64,000 nucleotides of DNA from CAVPJC01 sp963705155 (GTDB taxonomy: Bacteria > Chloroflexota > Anaerolineae > Anaerolineales > UBA4823), in NCBI GenBank assembly GCA_963705155.1, contig CAVPJC010000020.1, forward strand, positions 209,280-273,279, given 5' to 3'. The position numbers and the translations under genes are program-made. The notes under the pieces are model-generated. The model made no database searches, was not told the origin of the DNA, and worked only from the letters and a program-made list of their open reading frames with translations. This document shows positions 47,297 through 55,223 of the stretch, in pieces (position 1 is the first letter of the stretch; each line of letters opens with the position of its first letter).

Positions 47297-48763
47297 ATGA
47301 TTGATCCATCCGGTCCGGGAATTGTGCTGTTGGGTTTAGGTCCAGGCGACCCTCGGCTGCTCACCCGCCAGGCCTGGGATGTGCTGGTGCATGCCCCCGA
47401 AATCTATTTGCGCACCCGCCAGCACCCGGTCGTTGCAGAACTGCCAGAGGGGTTGAAAGCACATTCCTTCGACCATCTTTATGACCAGGGTGAGAGCTTT
47501 GAGGCCGTTTATGCACGGATCGTCGCCGAAGTGCTGGATTTAGGCCAGCGGCCCGGCGGTGTGGTGTATGCGGTGCCTGGTCACCCGTTCGTGGCCGAAA
47601 CCACCGGACCGGAAATTGCCCGGCGGGCGCGAGAACTGGGTATCCCCGTGAGTGTGGTCGAGGGGATAAGCTTCCTGGAGCCTGTGGTGAGCGCGCTGGG
47701 ACTGGATCCGTTTCCCCACACCAGCCTGGTGGATGCGCTGGAACTGGCAGCCTCGCATGTGCCAGCTTTCCCACCCAGCGCACCGGCTATCGTAGCGCAG
47801 ATCCATTCACGGGCGGTTGCTTCGGAGGTGAAACTCACCCTGAACAGCCTTTACCCGGATGAACACCCGGTGCAGCTGGTGCACGCCGCTGGCACGCCCG
47901 GGCAGCGCGTGGAGCATCTCAAGCTGTTTGAAATTGACCGCAGCCCGCATATTGGCTTGCTGACGGCCCTCTATCTGCCTGCGTTGGGCAGCACGACCTC
48001 TTTCGAATCCTTCCAGGAGGTGATCGCCCATTTGCGCGCTCCAGATGGCTGTCCCTGGGACAAGGAGCAAACCCACAAATCGCTGCGTCCCCACCTGTTG
48101 GAAGAGGCCTATGAAACCCTGGCGGCCCTGGATGATGACGACCCGGCTGCCATGCGCGAAGAATTTGGAGATCTGCTGCTCCAGATTGTGCTGCATGCCC
48201 AGATTGCCAGCGAAGCCGGTGAATTTACCATGTCGGATATCCTGCAAGGCATCCATACCAAGATCGTACACCGCCACCCGCACGTGTTTGGCGATGTTGA
48301 TTTGAAGGATGTGGATGGCGTGTTACAGAACTGGGAGCGGCTGAAAGCCAAAGAGCGCGCGGCCAACGGCAAGGAGCGAGCCAGCCTGTTGGATGGGATA
48401 TCTGTGGCATTGCCGGCCCTGGTGCAAGCTGAACAATACCAGAAGCGGGCAGCCCGGGTGGGTTTCGACTGGCCCGAGATCCGGGGGGTGATGGACAAGG
48501 TGGAAGAAGAACTGGAAGAAGTGCGATCCGCCAGGCAACCGGAAGAGCGCGCGGCCGAGCTGGGAGACCTGCTGTTTGCGGTGGTGAACCTCTCGCGTTG
48601 GTACGATGTGGATGCCGAAAGCGCCTTGCGGGAGTCCAGCGCACGCTTCCGCAAGCGCTTCAGTCACATTGAAAACGAGGCGCGTATTCGCGGCAGGTCC
48701 GTGGCAGATCTTTCGCTCGAAGAGATGGACGAGCTGTGGAAGATCGCCAAGAAAGCTGAATAA
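47297..48763 (+). CDS. mazG: Tetrapyrrole methylase-MazG fusion (nucleoside triphosphate pyrophosphohydrolase)
   Basis: 488 residues. The first ~230 are a tetrapyrrole (corrin/porphyrin) methylase-like domain: GIVLLGLGPGDPRLLTRQAW, GVVYAVPGHPFVAETT. The rest is MazG, with two copies of the all-alpha NTP-PPase: DGCPWDKEQTHKSLRPHLLE then EEAYE, and EEFGDLLLQIVLHAQIA; second copy VEEELEEVRSARQPEERAAE. Such fusions (YabN type) are known in Firmicutes. It probably cleans modified NTPs. The role of the methylase half is unclear. ATG 47297 is chosen because the open frame upstream has no conservation. Confidence 0.9.
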   Translation: MIDPSGPGIVLLGLGPGDPRLLTRQAWDVLVHAPEIYLRTRQHPVVAELPEGLKAHSFDHLYDQGESFEAVYARIVAEVLDLGQRPGGVVYAVPGHPFVAETTGPEIARRARELGIPVSVVEGISFLEPVVSALGLDPFPHTSLVDALELAASHVPAFPPSAPAIVAQIHSRAVASEVKLTLNSLYPDEHPVQLVHAAGTPGQRVEHLKLFEIDRSPHIGLLTALYLPALGSTTSFESFQEVIAHLRAPDGCPWDKEQTHKSLRPHLLEEAYETLAALDDDDPAAMREEFGDLLLQIVLHAQIASEAGEFTMSDILQGIHTKIVHRHPHVFGDVDLKDVDGVLQNWERLKAKERAANGKERASLLDGISVALPALVQAEQYQKRAARVGFDWPEIRGVMDKVEEELEEVRSARQPEERAAELGDLLFAVVNLSRWYDVDAESALRESSARFRKRFSHIENEARIRGRSVADLSLEEMDELWKIAKKAE

Positions 48764-48803
48764 CGAATTGCAGCGGCGTGGATTACCCGCCGCTGCAATT
48801 CGT
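48763..48803. terminator. Strong hairpin between convergent genes
   Basis: ACGAATTGCAGCGGCG (48763-48778) pairs perfectly with CGCCGCTGCAATTCGT (48788-48803), loop 9 bases. It lies right at the end of mazG and 10 bp before the end of the convergent AIM24-like gene. No T-run on either side. Confidence 0.7.
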
Positions 48804-48812
48804 CAGATCGGT

Positions 48813-49586
48813 TTAGCCGCCTTTTCCGCTCAGAATGTTCCCCAGAAGATCGCCGCCCATGCCGGCAACGCCGCGGGATTCTTCACCGCCGCGGTGGGTG
48901 CGCGACGCCGCGCTCAGCCGGTCAGCCAGGCGGCTGAGGGGCAGGCTCTGCAGGTAGACCTTGCCGGGGCCGGTCAGGCGAGCCAGGAACAGGCCCTCGC
49001 CGCCAAAGAGGGCGTTCTTGAACCCGCCAACGAACTGGATGTCGTAATCCACAGTCGGGGCAAACGCCACCAGACAGCCGGTATCCACGCGCAGGTTCTC
49101 TCCCACAGCCAGGTTCTTCTCAATGATCGTGCCGCCAGCGTGCACGAAGGCCAATCCATCGCCTTCCAGGCGCTGCAGGATGAAGCCCTCACCACCGAAA
49201 AGCCCGGCCCCCAGGCGCTTGGTGAAGGCCAATTCGATTTCAATGCCTGCCGCGGCGCACAGGAAGGAGTCTTTCTGGCACAGGAATTTTCCGCCAAGGG
49301 CGGTCATATCCAGGGGAATGACTTTCCCGGGATAGGGGGCGGCAAAAGCCACGCGGCTCTTGACCTGGCTCTGATTGATGAAGGCGGTGATGAAGAAACT
49401 TTCACCGGTGACAATGCGTTTGAGACCTTTTAGAATACCGCCGCCGGTGCCGGTTTGCATTTCAATGCCGTTTTCCATGTAAGTCATGGTTCCCGCTTCG
49501 GCGCGCACGCCTTCGCCGGGATCCAGTTCGATCTCAACCAGTTGAAGATCGTCGCCAAATATTTTGTAATCGATCACGTCTGCCAT
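48813..49586 (-). CDS. AIM24 / TIGR00266-family protein
   Basis: 257 residues, intact. DLQLVEIELDPGEGVRAEAG then TMTYMENGIEMQTGTGGG, GESFFITAFINQ, PGKVIPLDMT and GEGLFLARLTGPGKVYLQSL are the family blocks. It forms a beta-barrel trimer-like fold (AIM24, DUF124) with no known enzymatic role. A glycine-rich tail ends the protein. The upstream 49587-49761 has no gene. Confidence 0.85.
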   Translation of the reverse strand: MADVIDYKIFGDDLQLVEIELDPGEGVRAEAGTMTYMENGIEMQTGTGGGILKGLKRIVTGESFFITAFINQSQVKSRVAFAAPYPGKVIPLDMTALGGKFLCQKDSFLCAAAGIEIELAFTKRLGAGLFGGEGFILQRLEGDGLAFVHAGGTIIEKNLAVGENLRVDTGCLVAFAPTVDYDIQFVGGFKNALFGGEGLFLARLTGPGKVYLQSLPLSRLADRLSAASRTHRGGEESRGVAGMGGDLLGNILSGKGG

Positions 49587-49761
49587 TTTATTTCCTCCGG
49601 GAGTTATATAGGTTGAATGCTGATTTTTGAGAAATTTTCACTTTCCCACCACCAGGGCACGAAGACACCAGGTTGAAGTTCATTGACTTTATGGGACCGC
49701 CTGCAACGAGTATATTTATATGATACTAAATACATACGCAACCAAGCGCGAGCGGTTGCGT

Positions 49762-50670
49762 TTATCCTGCCTGCCAGCGTGATGTGATCGCCGTGGAAAG
49801 CAGCCGGCCGGCGCTTTGCTCTTGCAGCACCAGCTCGCCGGTTTCTATGTTGCCCGGGATGCCGGCCATCATCTCGGTCAGACTGTAGTGCAGGGTGAGA
49901 GCCGATGCACGGATGGCATAAGCCGTGATGATTACGAAAAGCGGTTGAGGGGTGAGAATCGCCCGGCAGCTCTCCAGTAGCTCGGAAATCAGCTTGAAAA
50001 ATTCCCACACCTCGCCTTTTGGCCCACGACCAAATTTGGGCGGGTCCAGCAGAATGCCGTCATAGCGGGATTCCCGCCTGCCTTCACGTTGGACAAATTT
50101 CAGGGCGTCATCTTCGATCCAGCGGATCGGGGAGTCGCTCAAGCCAGAGTGAGACTGATTTTCACGCGCCCAGGCCAGCGATTTCCTGGAGGCGTCCACA
50201 TGAGTGACGCTGGCCCCGGCGCGTGCGGCAACCAGAGAGGCCATGCCGGTGTACCCAAATAAGTTGAGCACCCGCACAGGACGTCCGGCGCTGTCGATCA
50301 AGCCGGCCATCCAATCCCAGTGAGCGGCCTGTTCGGGAAAAACCCCCAGATGTCTGCCGGCAGTGGTCTGCACGCGAAACTTGAGACCGCGGTAACCCAT
50401 GAGCCAGTGATCTTCGACCGGTCGGCGCAACTGCCAGTGCCCGCCGCCTTCTTCCTGGGTGGGTTGGAATTCGGCATGCGCTGCCAGCCAGGCTTTCTCT
50501 TTCAGCGCCGGCTGCCAGGCCGCCTGAGGCTCTGGGCGGATAAATGTGTAGCTGCCGTAGCGCTCCAGCTTGCGGCCGTTGCCCGTATCCAGCAGGGTGT
50601 AATCCTGCCAGCCGGTGGGCGCCAGCAGGTGAAAAACAGGCGGAGGGCTGCCGGGCGTTGGATTGTTCAT
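49762..50670 (-). CDS. Class I SAM-dependent methyltransferase, RlmI/RlmK-like
   Basis: 302 residues. SAM motif VLNLFGYTGMASLVAARAGA, then VTHVDASRKSLAWARENQ, WIEDDALKFV and the catalytic YDGILLDPPKFGRGPKGE. This matches the core of 23S rRNA cytosine methyltransferases (RlmI, RlmK) without their N-terminal PUA domain. Target inferred only from family. It overlaps the next gene by 4 bp (ATGA). Confidence 0.82.
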   Translation of the reverse strand: MNNPTPGSPPPVFHLLAPTGWQDYTLLDTGNGRKLERYGSYTFIRPEPQAAWQPALKEKAWLAAHAEFQPTQEEGGGHWQLRRPVEDHWLMGYRGLKFRVQTTAGRHLGVFPEQAAHWDWMAGLIDSAGRPVRVLNLFGYTGMASLVAARAGASVTHVDASRKSLAWARENQSHSGLSDSPIRWIEDDALKFVQREGRRESRYDGILLDPPKFGRGPKGEVWEFFKLISELLESCRAILTPQPLFVIITAYAIRASALTLHYSLTEMMAGIPGNIETGELVLQEQSAGRLLSTAITSRWQAG

Positions 50671-51092
50671 GCACTTTCAGCCAGGGCGGAGCGAGCGGCC
50701 AGGAAGTAGGTATATCCGGCGCTCAATGCCAGGCAGATGACAGCTGCAATCCAACCGGCCAATGTGCCCCAGATGGATACCTGCTGGGTGAGGGTGACGA
50801 CCAGCGCCAGCAGGTTGGCGAACAGCAGAGCCATCACAATCCCGCGCCGGGCAACCGGTTGGATCTGACCGGTATGCAGGGGTTTGTAGATGGCCCACAG
50901 CAGGAAGCCAAACCCGAAGAGCGCCGCGCCGAAGAGGCGGGCAAACGACGCCACGTACCAGTAGATGGCGGCATCGCCGCCGGTCTCCAGTACACCAAAC
51001 ATGGCAATCAACAATGGCCCATACAGGCCAAAGGCGATTCCCAGGCCGATATAGAGCAAAGCATTGGCGGCTACAAATCTGCTGAGTTTCAA
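50667..51092 (-). CDS. Four-helix membrane protein, unknown
   Basis: 141 residues from TTG 51092 (LKLSRFVAANALLYIGLGIA), chosen because CAGGAG lies just upstream. An upstream open frame is not hydrophobic or conserved. Four membrane helices: FVAANALLYIGLGIAFGLYG, the FARLFGAALFGFGFLLWAIY helix, GIVMALLFANLLALVVTLTQ, IWGTLAGWIAAVICLALSAG. I do not recognise the family. Overlaps the methyltransferase gene start. Confidence 0.65.
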   Translation of the reverse strand: MKLSRFVAANALLYIGLGIAFGLYGPLLIAMFGVLETGGDAAIYWYVASFARLFGAALFGFGFLLWAIYKPLHTGQIQPVARRGIVMALLFANLLALVVTLTQQVSIWGTLAGWIAAVICLALSAGYTYFLAARSALAESA

Positions 51093-51138
51093 AAGGATGC
51101 TCCTGAGTGACGTGTTAAAAGTAGGATCGCCCGGTGGC

Positions 51139-51579
51139 TCAGATACCCGGCTCAACGCCCTGAACATATGATTCCAGGCGTTCGATGGTGTTTTCCTGTT
51201 CGGAGATGATGCTTTCGACCACGTCACGCATTGAGATCAGCCCGGTGAGCTGTTCGTTATCCATCACCGGCAGGTGGCGAATATGGTGGCGCGTCATCAG
51301 CGCCATGCACTCCGCGGTGGTCTGGTGGGTGCTGACGGTGACCACCCTGGCGGTCATAATGTCCCGCACAGGCATTTCCTTTGAAAATTTGCCTTGAAGG
51401 ATGACCTTGCGGGCATAATCACGTTCAGAGAAGATGCCGGCCAGCCTGTTATCCTGCACCACCAGCACCGCTCCAACGTTCTTTTCGGACATCAATCGTA
51501 GGGCATCGTACACCGAAGAATCTGGCGCAACGGACCACACTTCGGCGCCCTTGTTTAATAATTGTTTGACAGTACGCAT
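51139..51579 (-). CDS. CBS-pair domain protein
   Basis: 146 residues, two CBS domains. First: SSVYDALRLMSEKNVGAVLV, IFSERDYARKVI; second: TAECMALMTRHHIRHLPVMD then GLISMRDVVESII. CBS pairs bind adenosyl ligands (AMP, ATP, NAD) to regulate partners; here there is no attached enzyme domain. ATG 51579 has GGTGGGG upstream. Confidence 0.88.
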   Translation of the reverse strand: MRTVKQLLNKGAEVWSVAPDSSVYDALRLMSEKNVGAVLVVQDNRLAGIFSERDYARKVILQGKFSKEMPVRDIMTARVVTVSTHQTTAECMALMTRHHIRHLPVMDNEQLTGLISMRDVVESIISEQENTIERLESYVQGVEPGI

Positions 51580-51896
51580 TTTCCCCACCCGGTATTGAAT
51601 CGTGATTTTTATTATTCTACTGTTAATTATATACCGGAAGTGGTTTGAGAGATGAAAGACGGAGGGTGATTATGCGGTTGCATGAACATTTTAATCGCCA
51701 CCGGTGCTGAGCATATCCCGGGATCACGTCGATTGATGATCATCCGTTACTTGACTGCTGGTCTCAACATCTGATAGATTAAATCATCAGTTACCTGCCA
51801 GAAAATCCAGCCCGGGGAAAAAGAAGAGGAATTCCATGAAACCGGTACCCTCGACCGATCCCCTGTCCGCCCGACCTTGCGTTCGAAAAAGTAGGG
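51580..51896. other. Intergenic stretch without a recognised gene
   Basis: AT-rich near 51600-51650 and then low-information sequence up to the REP array. I see no gene, RNA or clear promoter here. Small open frames on the minus strand just read through the 43-bp repeats. Confidence 0.6.
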
Positions 51897-52040
51897 CAAG
51901 CTGACAGCTTGCCAACCAACCGCACACCCACAAAACGGACAAGCTGACAGCTTGCCAACCAACCGCACACCCACAAAACGGACAAGCTGACAGCTTGCCA
52001 ACCAACCGCACACCCACAAAACGGACAAGCTGACAGCTTG
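51897..52040. repeat. REP array: 43-bp unit, three full copies plus a partial
   Basis: Units at 51897-51939, 51940-51982 and 51983-52025 are identical; 52026-52040 repeats the first 15 bases. Each unit starts with the palindrome CAAGCTG-A-CAGCTTG and ends CCCACAAAACGGA. The array is preceded by GTAGGG and followed by TCCTAC, so a single larger palindrome seems to have been split by unit amplification. The transposase gene of the REP-associated class is just downstream. Confidence 0.85.
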
Positions 52041-52054
52041 TCCTACTACGAAAA

Positions 52055-52681
52055 ATGCCGCCACTTGATTACAAGCTCTTCTACCAGCGTCACCTGCCGC
52101 ACTACCAGCCTGCTGGCGCCACGCTTTTCATCACCTTCCGGCTCGCAGGATCGCTACTGCAGGAGGCGCTTCAACGCCTGGACAGAGAGGCTCGCCAAAG
52201 GCTCTCAGAAATCGACCGATTGCTTGATCCAAACGCACAGAACCAGGCTGAGTATGTGCTCCAAAAGCAGCTTTTTGGTCTGTGGGACGCCGAGTTGGAT
52301 TCCATTCAGCACGGTCCGCGCTGGCTTTCGGATCCAGCCATAGCCAGGATGCTGTGCGATGCACTGCATTTCCGGGATGGACGGGTGTACACATTGGATG
52401 CTTACTGTGTCATGCCCAACCATGTACACCTGGTAGTTACGCCATTACCGGCTGAAGGCGGCGTATACTCGATTTCAAAGATCATGCAATCGTTGAAAGG
52501 ATATACGGCCAGGCAGGCAAACCAGATATTAGGACGCCAGGGAGATTTCTGGCAGCATGAAAGTTATGATCATGTGGTGCGCGATGCTGCGGAATTCAAG
52601 CGAATCGTGAATTATGTGCTAGAAAATCCAGCTCGAGCCGGGCTGCCAGCGCTCTGGGTATATTGCAGAGACATATTGTAG
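52055..52681 (+). CDS. REP-associated tyrosine transposase (RAYT, IS200-like)
   Basis: 208 residues, intact. ARRATLFITFRL-like start (GATLFITFRLAGS), then the HUH motif in MPNHVHLVVTPLP and the tyrosine helix SLKGYTARQANQILGR; DFWQHESYDHVVRD follows. RAYTs nick single-stranded REP palindromes and spread them. REP copies flank the gene on both sides (51897-52040 and 52678-52704). The stop TAG lies inside the right REP. Likely resident rather than a mobile insertion sequence. Confidence 0.88.
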   Translation: MPPLDYKLFYQRHLPHYQPAGATLFITFRLAGSLLQEALQRLDREARQRLSEIDRLLDPNAQNQAEYVLQKQLFGLWDAELDSIQHGPRWLSDPAIARMLCDALHFRDGRVYTLDAYCVMPNHVHLVVTPLPAEGGVYSISKIMQSLKGYTARQANQILGRQGDFWQHESYDHVVRDAAEFKRIVNYVLENPARAGLPALWVYCRDIL

Positions 52682-52704
52682 GGCGGGCTGTCAGCTTGTC
52701 CTAC
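52678..52704. repeat. Right-flank REP palindrome
   Basis: GTAGGGCGGGCTG-TCAGCTTGTCCTAC: outer GTAGG/CCTAC and inner GCTG..CAGC arms fold into an imperfect hairpin of the same family as the array at 51897. It contains the transposase stop codon. Confidence 0.75.
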
Positions 52705-52750
52705 ACAATTGCGGAATTGTTTGTCGATAAGATTGGCTCAACGGTCCGCC

Positions 52751-52996
52751 TCACAGCTTCTTTACGAACCGGATCAAGTAAAGCAGTACAACGGCGCCGA
52801 TGACCGACATGACCAGTGAGGCGAGCAGGCTGCTGGCAGGGATGCCCAGGAACTCGAAGATGTAAGCGCCGAGAAAGGCTCCCACCACACCCACAATCAG
52901 GTTGCCCACCAGGCCAAAACCGCGGCCTTTCATGATGCGGCCAGCCAGCCAGCCAGCGACCAGGCCAACGATGACAAATACGAGCAGATTATCCAT
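52751..52996 (-). CDS. GlsB/YeaQ/YmgE family membrane protein
   Basis: 81 residues, three membrane helices. NLLVFVIVGLVAGWLAGRIM then KGRGFGLVGNLIVGVVGAFL and SVIGAVVLLYLIRFVKKL. The 'transglycosylase-associated' family, often stress induced, function unknown. GGAGG precedes the ATG. Confidence 0.85.
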   Translation of the reverse strand: MDNLLVFVIVGLVAGWLAGRIMKGRGFGLVGNLIVGVVGAFLGAYIFEFLGIPASSLLASLVMSVIGAVVLLYLIRFVKKL

Positions 52997-53043
52997 CGTG
53001 AACTACCTCCTGTCCCAATTAAACCACAGACGGCTGATACAGA

Positions 53044-54474
53044 TCAGACAGGTTCGAAGCGGGCAGTGAAATGGCGCAGCAGCTCAGGCGCGTAGGTGAA
53101 GCGGTAGCCGCGAATACCCTGGCGGCGAGCGGCGATCTTTTGCATCGTGCGCACCACATAATCCATGTGGCTCTGGGTGTACACCCGCCTTGGGATGGCC
53201 AACCGCACCAGCTCCAGACGAGGGTAGACCATCTGGCCGGTTTGCGGGTCGGGATGAGCAAACATGACCGATCCGATCTCCACGGCGCGGATCCCGCCCT
53301 CCAGGTACAACTCTACCGCAAGCGCCTGGCCCGGGAAGTGGCCCTGTGGAATGTGGGGGAAAAGACGCCCGGCATCCACATACACGGCGTGCCCGCCGGC
53401 GGGCTCGATGATGGGAATTCCGGCTTCGATCAGCCGTTCAGCCAGGTAAGCGGTCTGTCCCAGGCGGTAGGCGAGATAGTCTTCCTGCAGGCCTTCGCGC
53501 AAACCGGTGGCCAGCGCGTCCAGATCGCGCCCGGCCAGACCACCATAGGTGGGGAAACCTTCGCGCAGGATGAGCTCGTTGCAGGCGTGCTGGAAGAGGG
53601 TTTCATCGTTCATCGCCAGAAAACCGCCGATGTTGACGATGGCATCCTTTTTGGCGCTCATGGTGGCGCCATCGGCCAGGGCAAAGATCTGGCGGGCAAT
53701 TTCAAGGGTGGATTTGTCCTGGTAGCCAGGTTCGCGGGTTTTTATGAAATATGCGTTTTCCGCATAACGGCAGGCATCGATGAAGAAAGGCAGGCCAAAC
53801 TCGTGATAAATGTCTGCCACTGCTTTGAGGTTTTCCATCGAAACCGGCTGCCCGCCGCCGGCGTTGTTGGTGATGGTTATCAACCCGAAGGGAATATTAT
53901 CCACGCCCACCTCCTGAATAAAGGCTCTCAGCTTGTTGAGATCCATATTGCCTTTAAAAGGGTGGCGGTTGGTGGGATCAAAGGCTTCGTCTATAACCAG
54001 GTTGGCAGGCCGCCCGCCACGGGCGCGGATATTGGCCTCGGTGGTATCAAAATGCATATTGGAAGGCACATACTGCCCTGGTTTGACCAGCAAGGCGCTG
54101 AGGATATTTTCAGCGGCGCGGCCCTGGTGGGTGGGGACAAAAAAGCGGAAGCCAAAGATATCTTGAATGGCCTCCGCCAGGCGGAAGTATGAGCTGGCGC
54201 CAGCATAAGATTCATCACCCCGCATGAGGGATGCCCACTGCTCCTGGCTCATTGCGCCTGTGCCCGAATCGGTGAGCAAGTCGATAAACACATCGCTGGC
54301 TTTCAGGCTGAATACATTGTAACCGGCGGTTTGGATGGCATGCTGGCGTGCTGTTTGGTCGATGAGATGGATCGATTCAACCATCTTGATGCGGAATGGT
54401 TCCGGGGATAAAAATCCATAAAAGCCTCCAGGCAGAATTTCCTTGAGTTTAGCACGCTTTTCGGGGATTACCAA
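53044..54474 (-). CDS. Tryptophanase / beta-eliminating lyase (tryptophanase or tyrosine phenol-lyase)
   Basis: About 476 residues. PLP enzyme that splits tryptophan to indole, or tyrosine to phenol, with pyruvate and ammonia. GFLSPEPFRIKMVESIHLID matches the TnaA start (EPFRIRVIE). FIDLLTDSGTGAMSQEQWAS, FVPTHQGRAAENIL, FGLITITNNAGGGQPVS and TMSAKKDAIVNIGG (PLP lysine in SAKKD) follow. The start is unclear; TTG 54474 is used because it lies before the divergent gene's promoter. Which substrate is used cannot be told. Intact. Confidence 0.85.
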   Translation of the reverse strand: MVIPEKRAKLKEILPGGFYGFLSPEPFRIKMVESIHLIDQTARQHAIQTAGYNVFSLKASDVFIDLLTDSGTGAMSQEQWASLMRGDESYAGASSYFRLAEAIQDIFGFRFFVPTHQGRAAENILSALLVKPGQYVPSNMHFDTTEANIRARGGRPANLVIDEAFDPTNRHPFKGNMDLNKLRAFIQEVGVDNIPFGLITITNNAGGGQPVSMENLKAVADIYHEFGLPFFIDACRYAENAYFIKTREPGYQDKSTLEIARQIFALADGATMSAKKDAIVNIGGFLAMNDETLFQHACNELILREGFPTYGGLAGRDLDALATGLREGLQEDYLAYRLGQTAYLAERLIEAGIPIIEPAGGHAVYVDAGRLFPHIPQGHFPGQALAVELYLEGGIRAVEIGSVMFAHPDPQTGQMVYPRLELVRLAIPRRVYTQSHMDYVVRTMQKIAARRQGIRGYRFTYAPELLRHFTARFEPV

Positions 54475-54489
54475 GTGAGAGGTGTCAGT

Positions 54490-54503
54490 TATAATGGTGA
54501 CGA
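54490..54503 (+). promoter_or_regulatory. -10 box giving a possibly leaderless mRNA
   Basis: TATAAT at 54490-54495 lies 7 bp upstream of the ATG at 54503. Transcription would start at or next to the start codon. No clear -35 (the best candidate is weak) and no ribosome-binding site for this ATG. Confidence 0.4.
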
Positions 54504-55138
54504 TGATCGCGATTATTCCTCTTACCCTGGGTGCTCTGGGCACAAATACCTACTTGATCGCCGATGCACTTACCGGCGAGGCGGTGGTGATCGACCCAGC
54601 CGGCGAAGGCGACCGCATAGCCGCTGAAGCCAGCCGGTCAGGCTGGCGGATTGGCAGCATCTGGCTGACCCACGCCCACTTCGATCACCTGGCAGGCGCG
54701 GCCGAGCTGGCCGACCGGTTGAGCCCTCCGCCCCCTGTGGCTCTGCATGCTGAAGATTATCCCCTCTGGCGGGCACAGGGGGGCGCGCCGCTGTTTGGGC
54801 TGCACATCGATCCTGGACCGGAACCAAGCATTGATCTGACGCACGGTATGCTTCTGCACCTGGGCGGCAATGTGCTCGAAGTTCGGCACGCGCCCGGACA
54901 CACACGCGGGCACGTAATTTTCCACTGCGCCGCCGACCACGTGGCTTTTGTGGGTGACGTGATTTTTCAGGGCAGTATCGGGCGCACAGACCTGCCCGGC
55001 GGGGATTATGAAACCCTGATGGCCAGCATCCGAAGCCAGGTGCTGTCTTTGACGGCGGATACCCGCCTGTATTCTGGTCACGGGCCAGAGACGACGGTGG
55101 GGGCTGAGCGGCGCTGGAACCCGTTTCTGCAGGAATAA
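54503..55138 (+). CDS. Metallo-beta-lactamase fold hydrolase (glyoxalase II-like)
   Basis: 211 residues, intact. THAHFDHLAG is the HxHxDH zinc motif. HAPGHTRGHVIFHC, FVGDVIFQGSIGRTDLPGGD and YSGHGPETTVGAER give the remaining ligands. Family acts on thioesters or similar small molecules (hydroxyacylglutathione hydrolase type). ATG 54503 is the second or third possible start; upstream ones overlap the promoter. Divergent from tryptophanase. Confidence 0.87.
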   Translation: MIAIIPLTLGALGTNTYLIADALTGEAVVIDPAGEGDRIAAEASRSGWRIGSIWLTHAHFDHLAGAAELADRLSPPPPVALHAEDYPLWRAQGGAPLFGLHIDPGPEPSIDLTHGMLLHLGGNVLEVRHAPGHTRGHVIFHCAADHVAFVGDVIFQGSIGRTDLPGGDYETLMASIRSQVLSLTADTRLYSGHGPETTVGAERRWNPFLQE

Positions 55139-55170
55139 CAAACCCGGAAATGGTGCGAAGTCCATAATAA

Positions 55171-55208
55171 AAAGCGGGCGCTTCCAGATTATCGAAAGCG
55201 CCCGCTTT
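55171..55208. terminator. Bidirectional intrinsic terminator
   Basis: AAAGCGGGCGCTT (55171-55183) pairs with AAGCGCCCGCTTT (55196-55208), loop 12 bases, followed by GTTTTT and preceded by AATAAA. Serves the convergent metallo-hydrolase and rny genes. Confidence 0.9.
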
Positions 55209-55223
55209 GTTTTTGCTGGGGAT

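Noticed and set aside
51897..52040. CRISPR-like tandem repeats near a Cas4-containing contig
   Set aside because: The 43-bp units are directly adjacent with no spacers, carry a REP palindrome and lie next to a RAYT gene. The Cas4-like gene is 47 kb away without other cas genes.
51747..52064. Small minus-strand frames with repeated WVCGWLASCQL
   Set aside because: They only translate the 43-bp repeat; no start site or similarity supports them.
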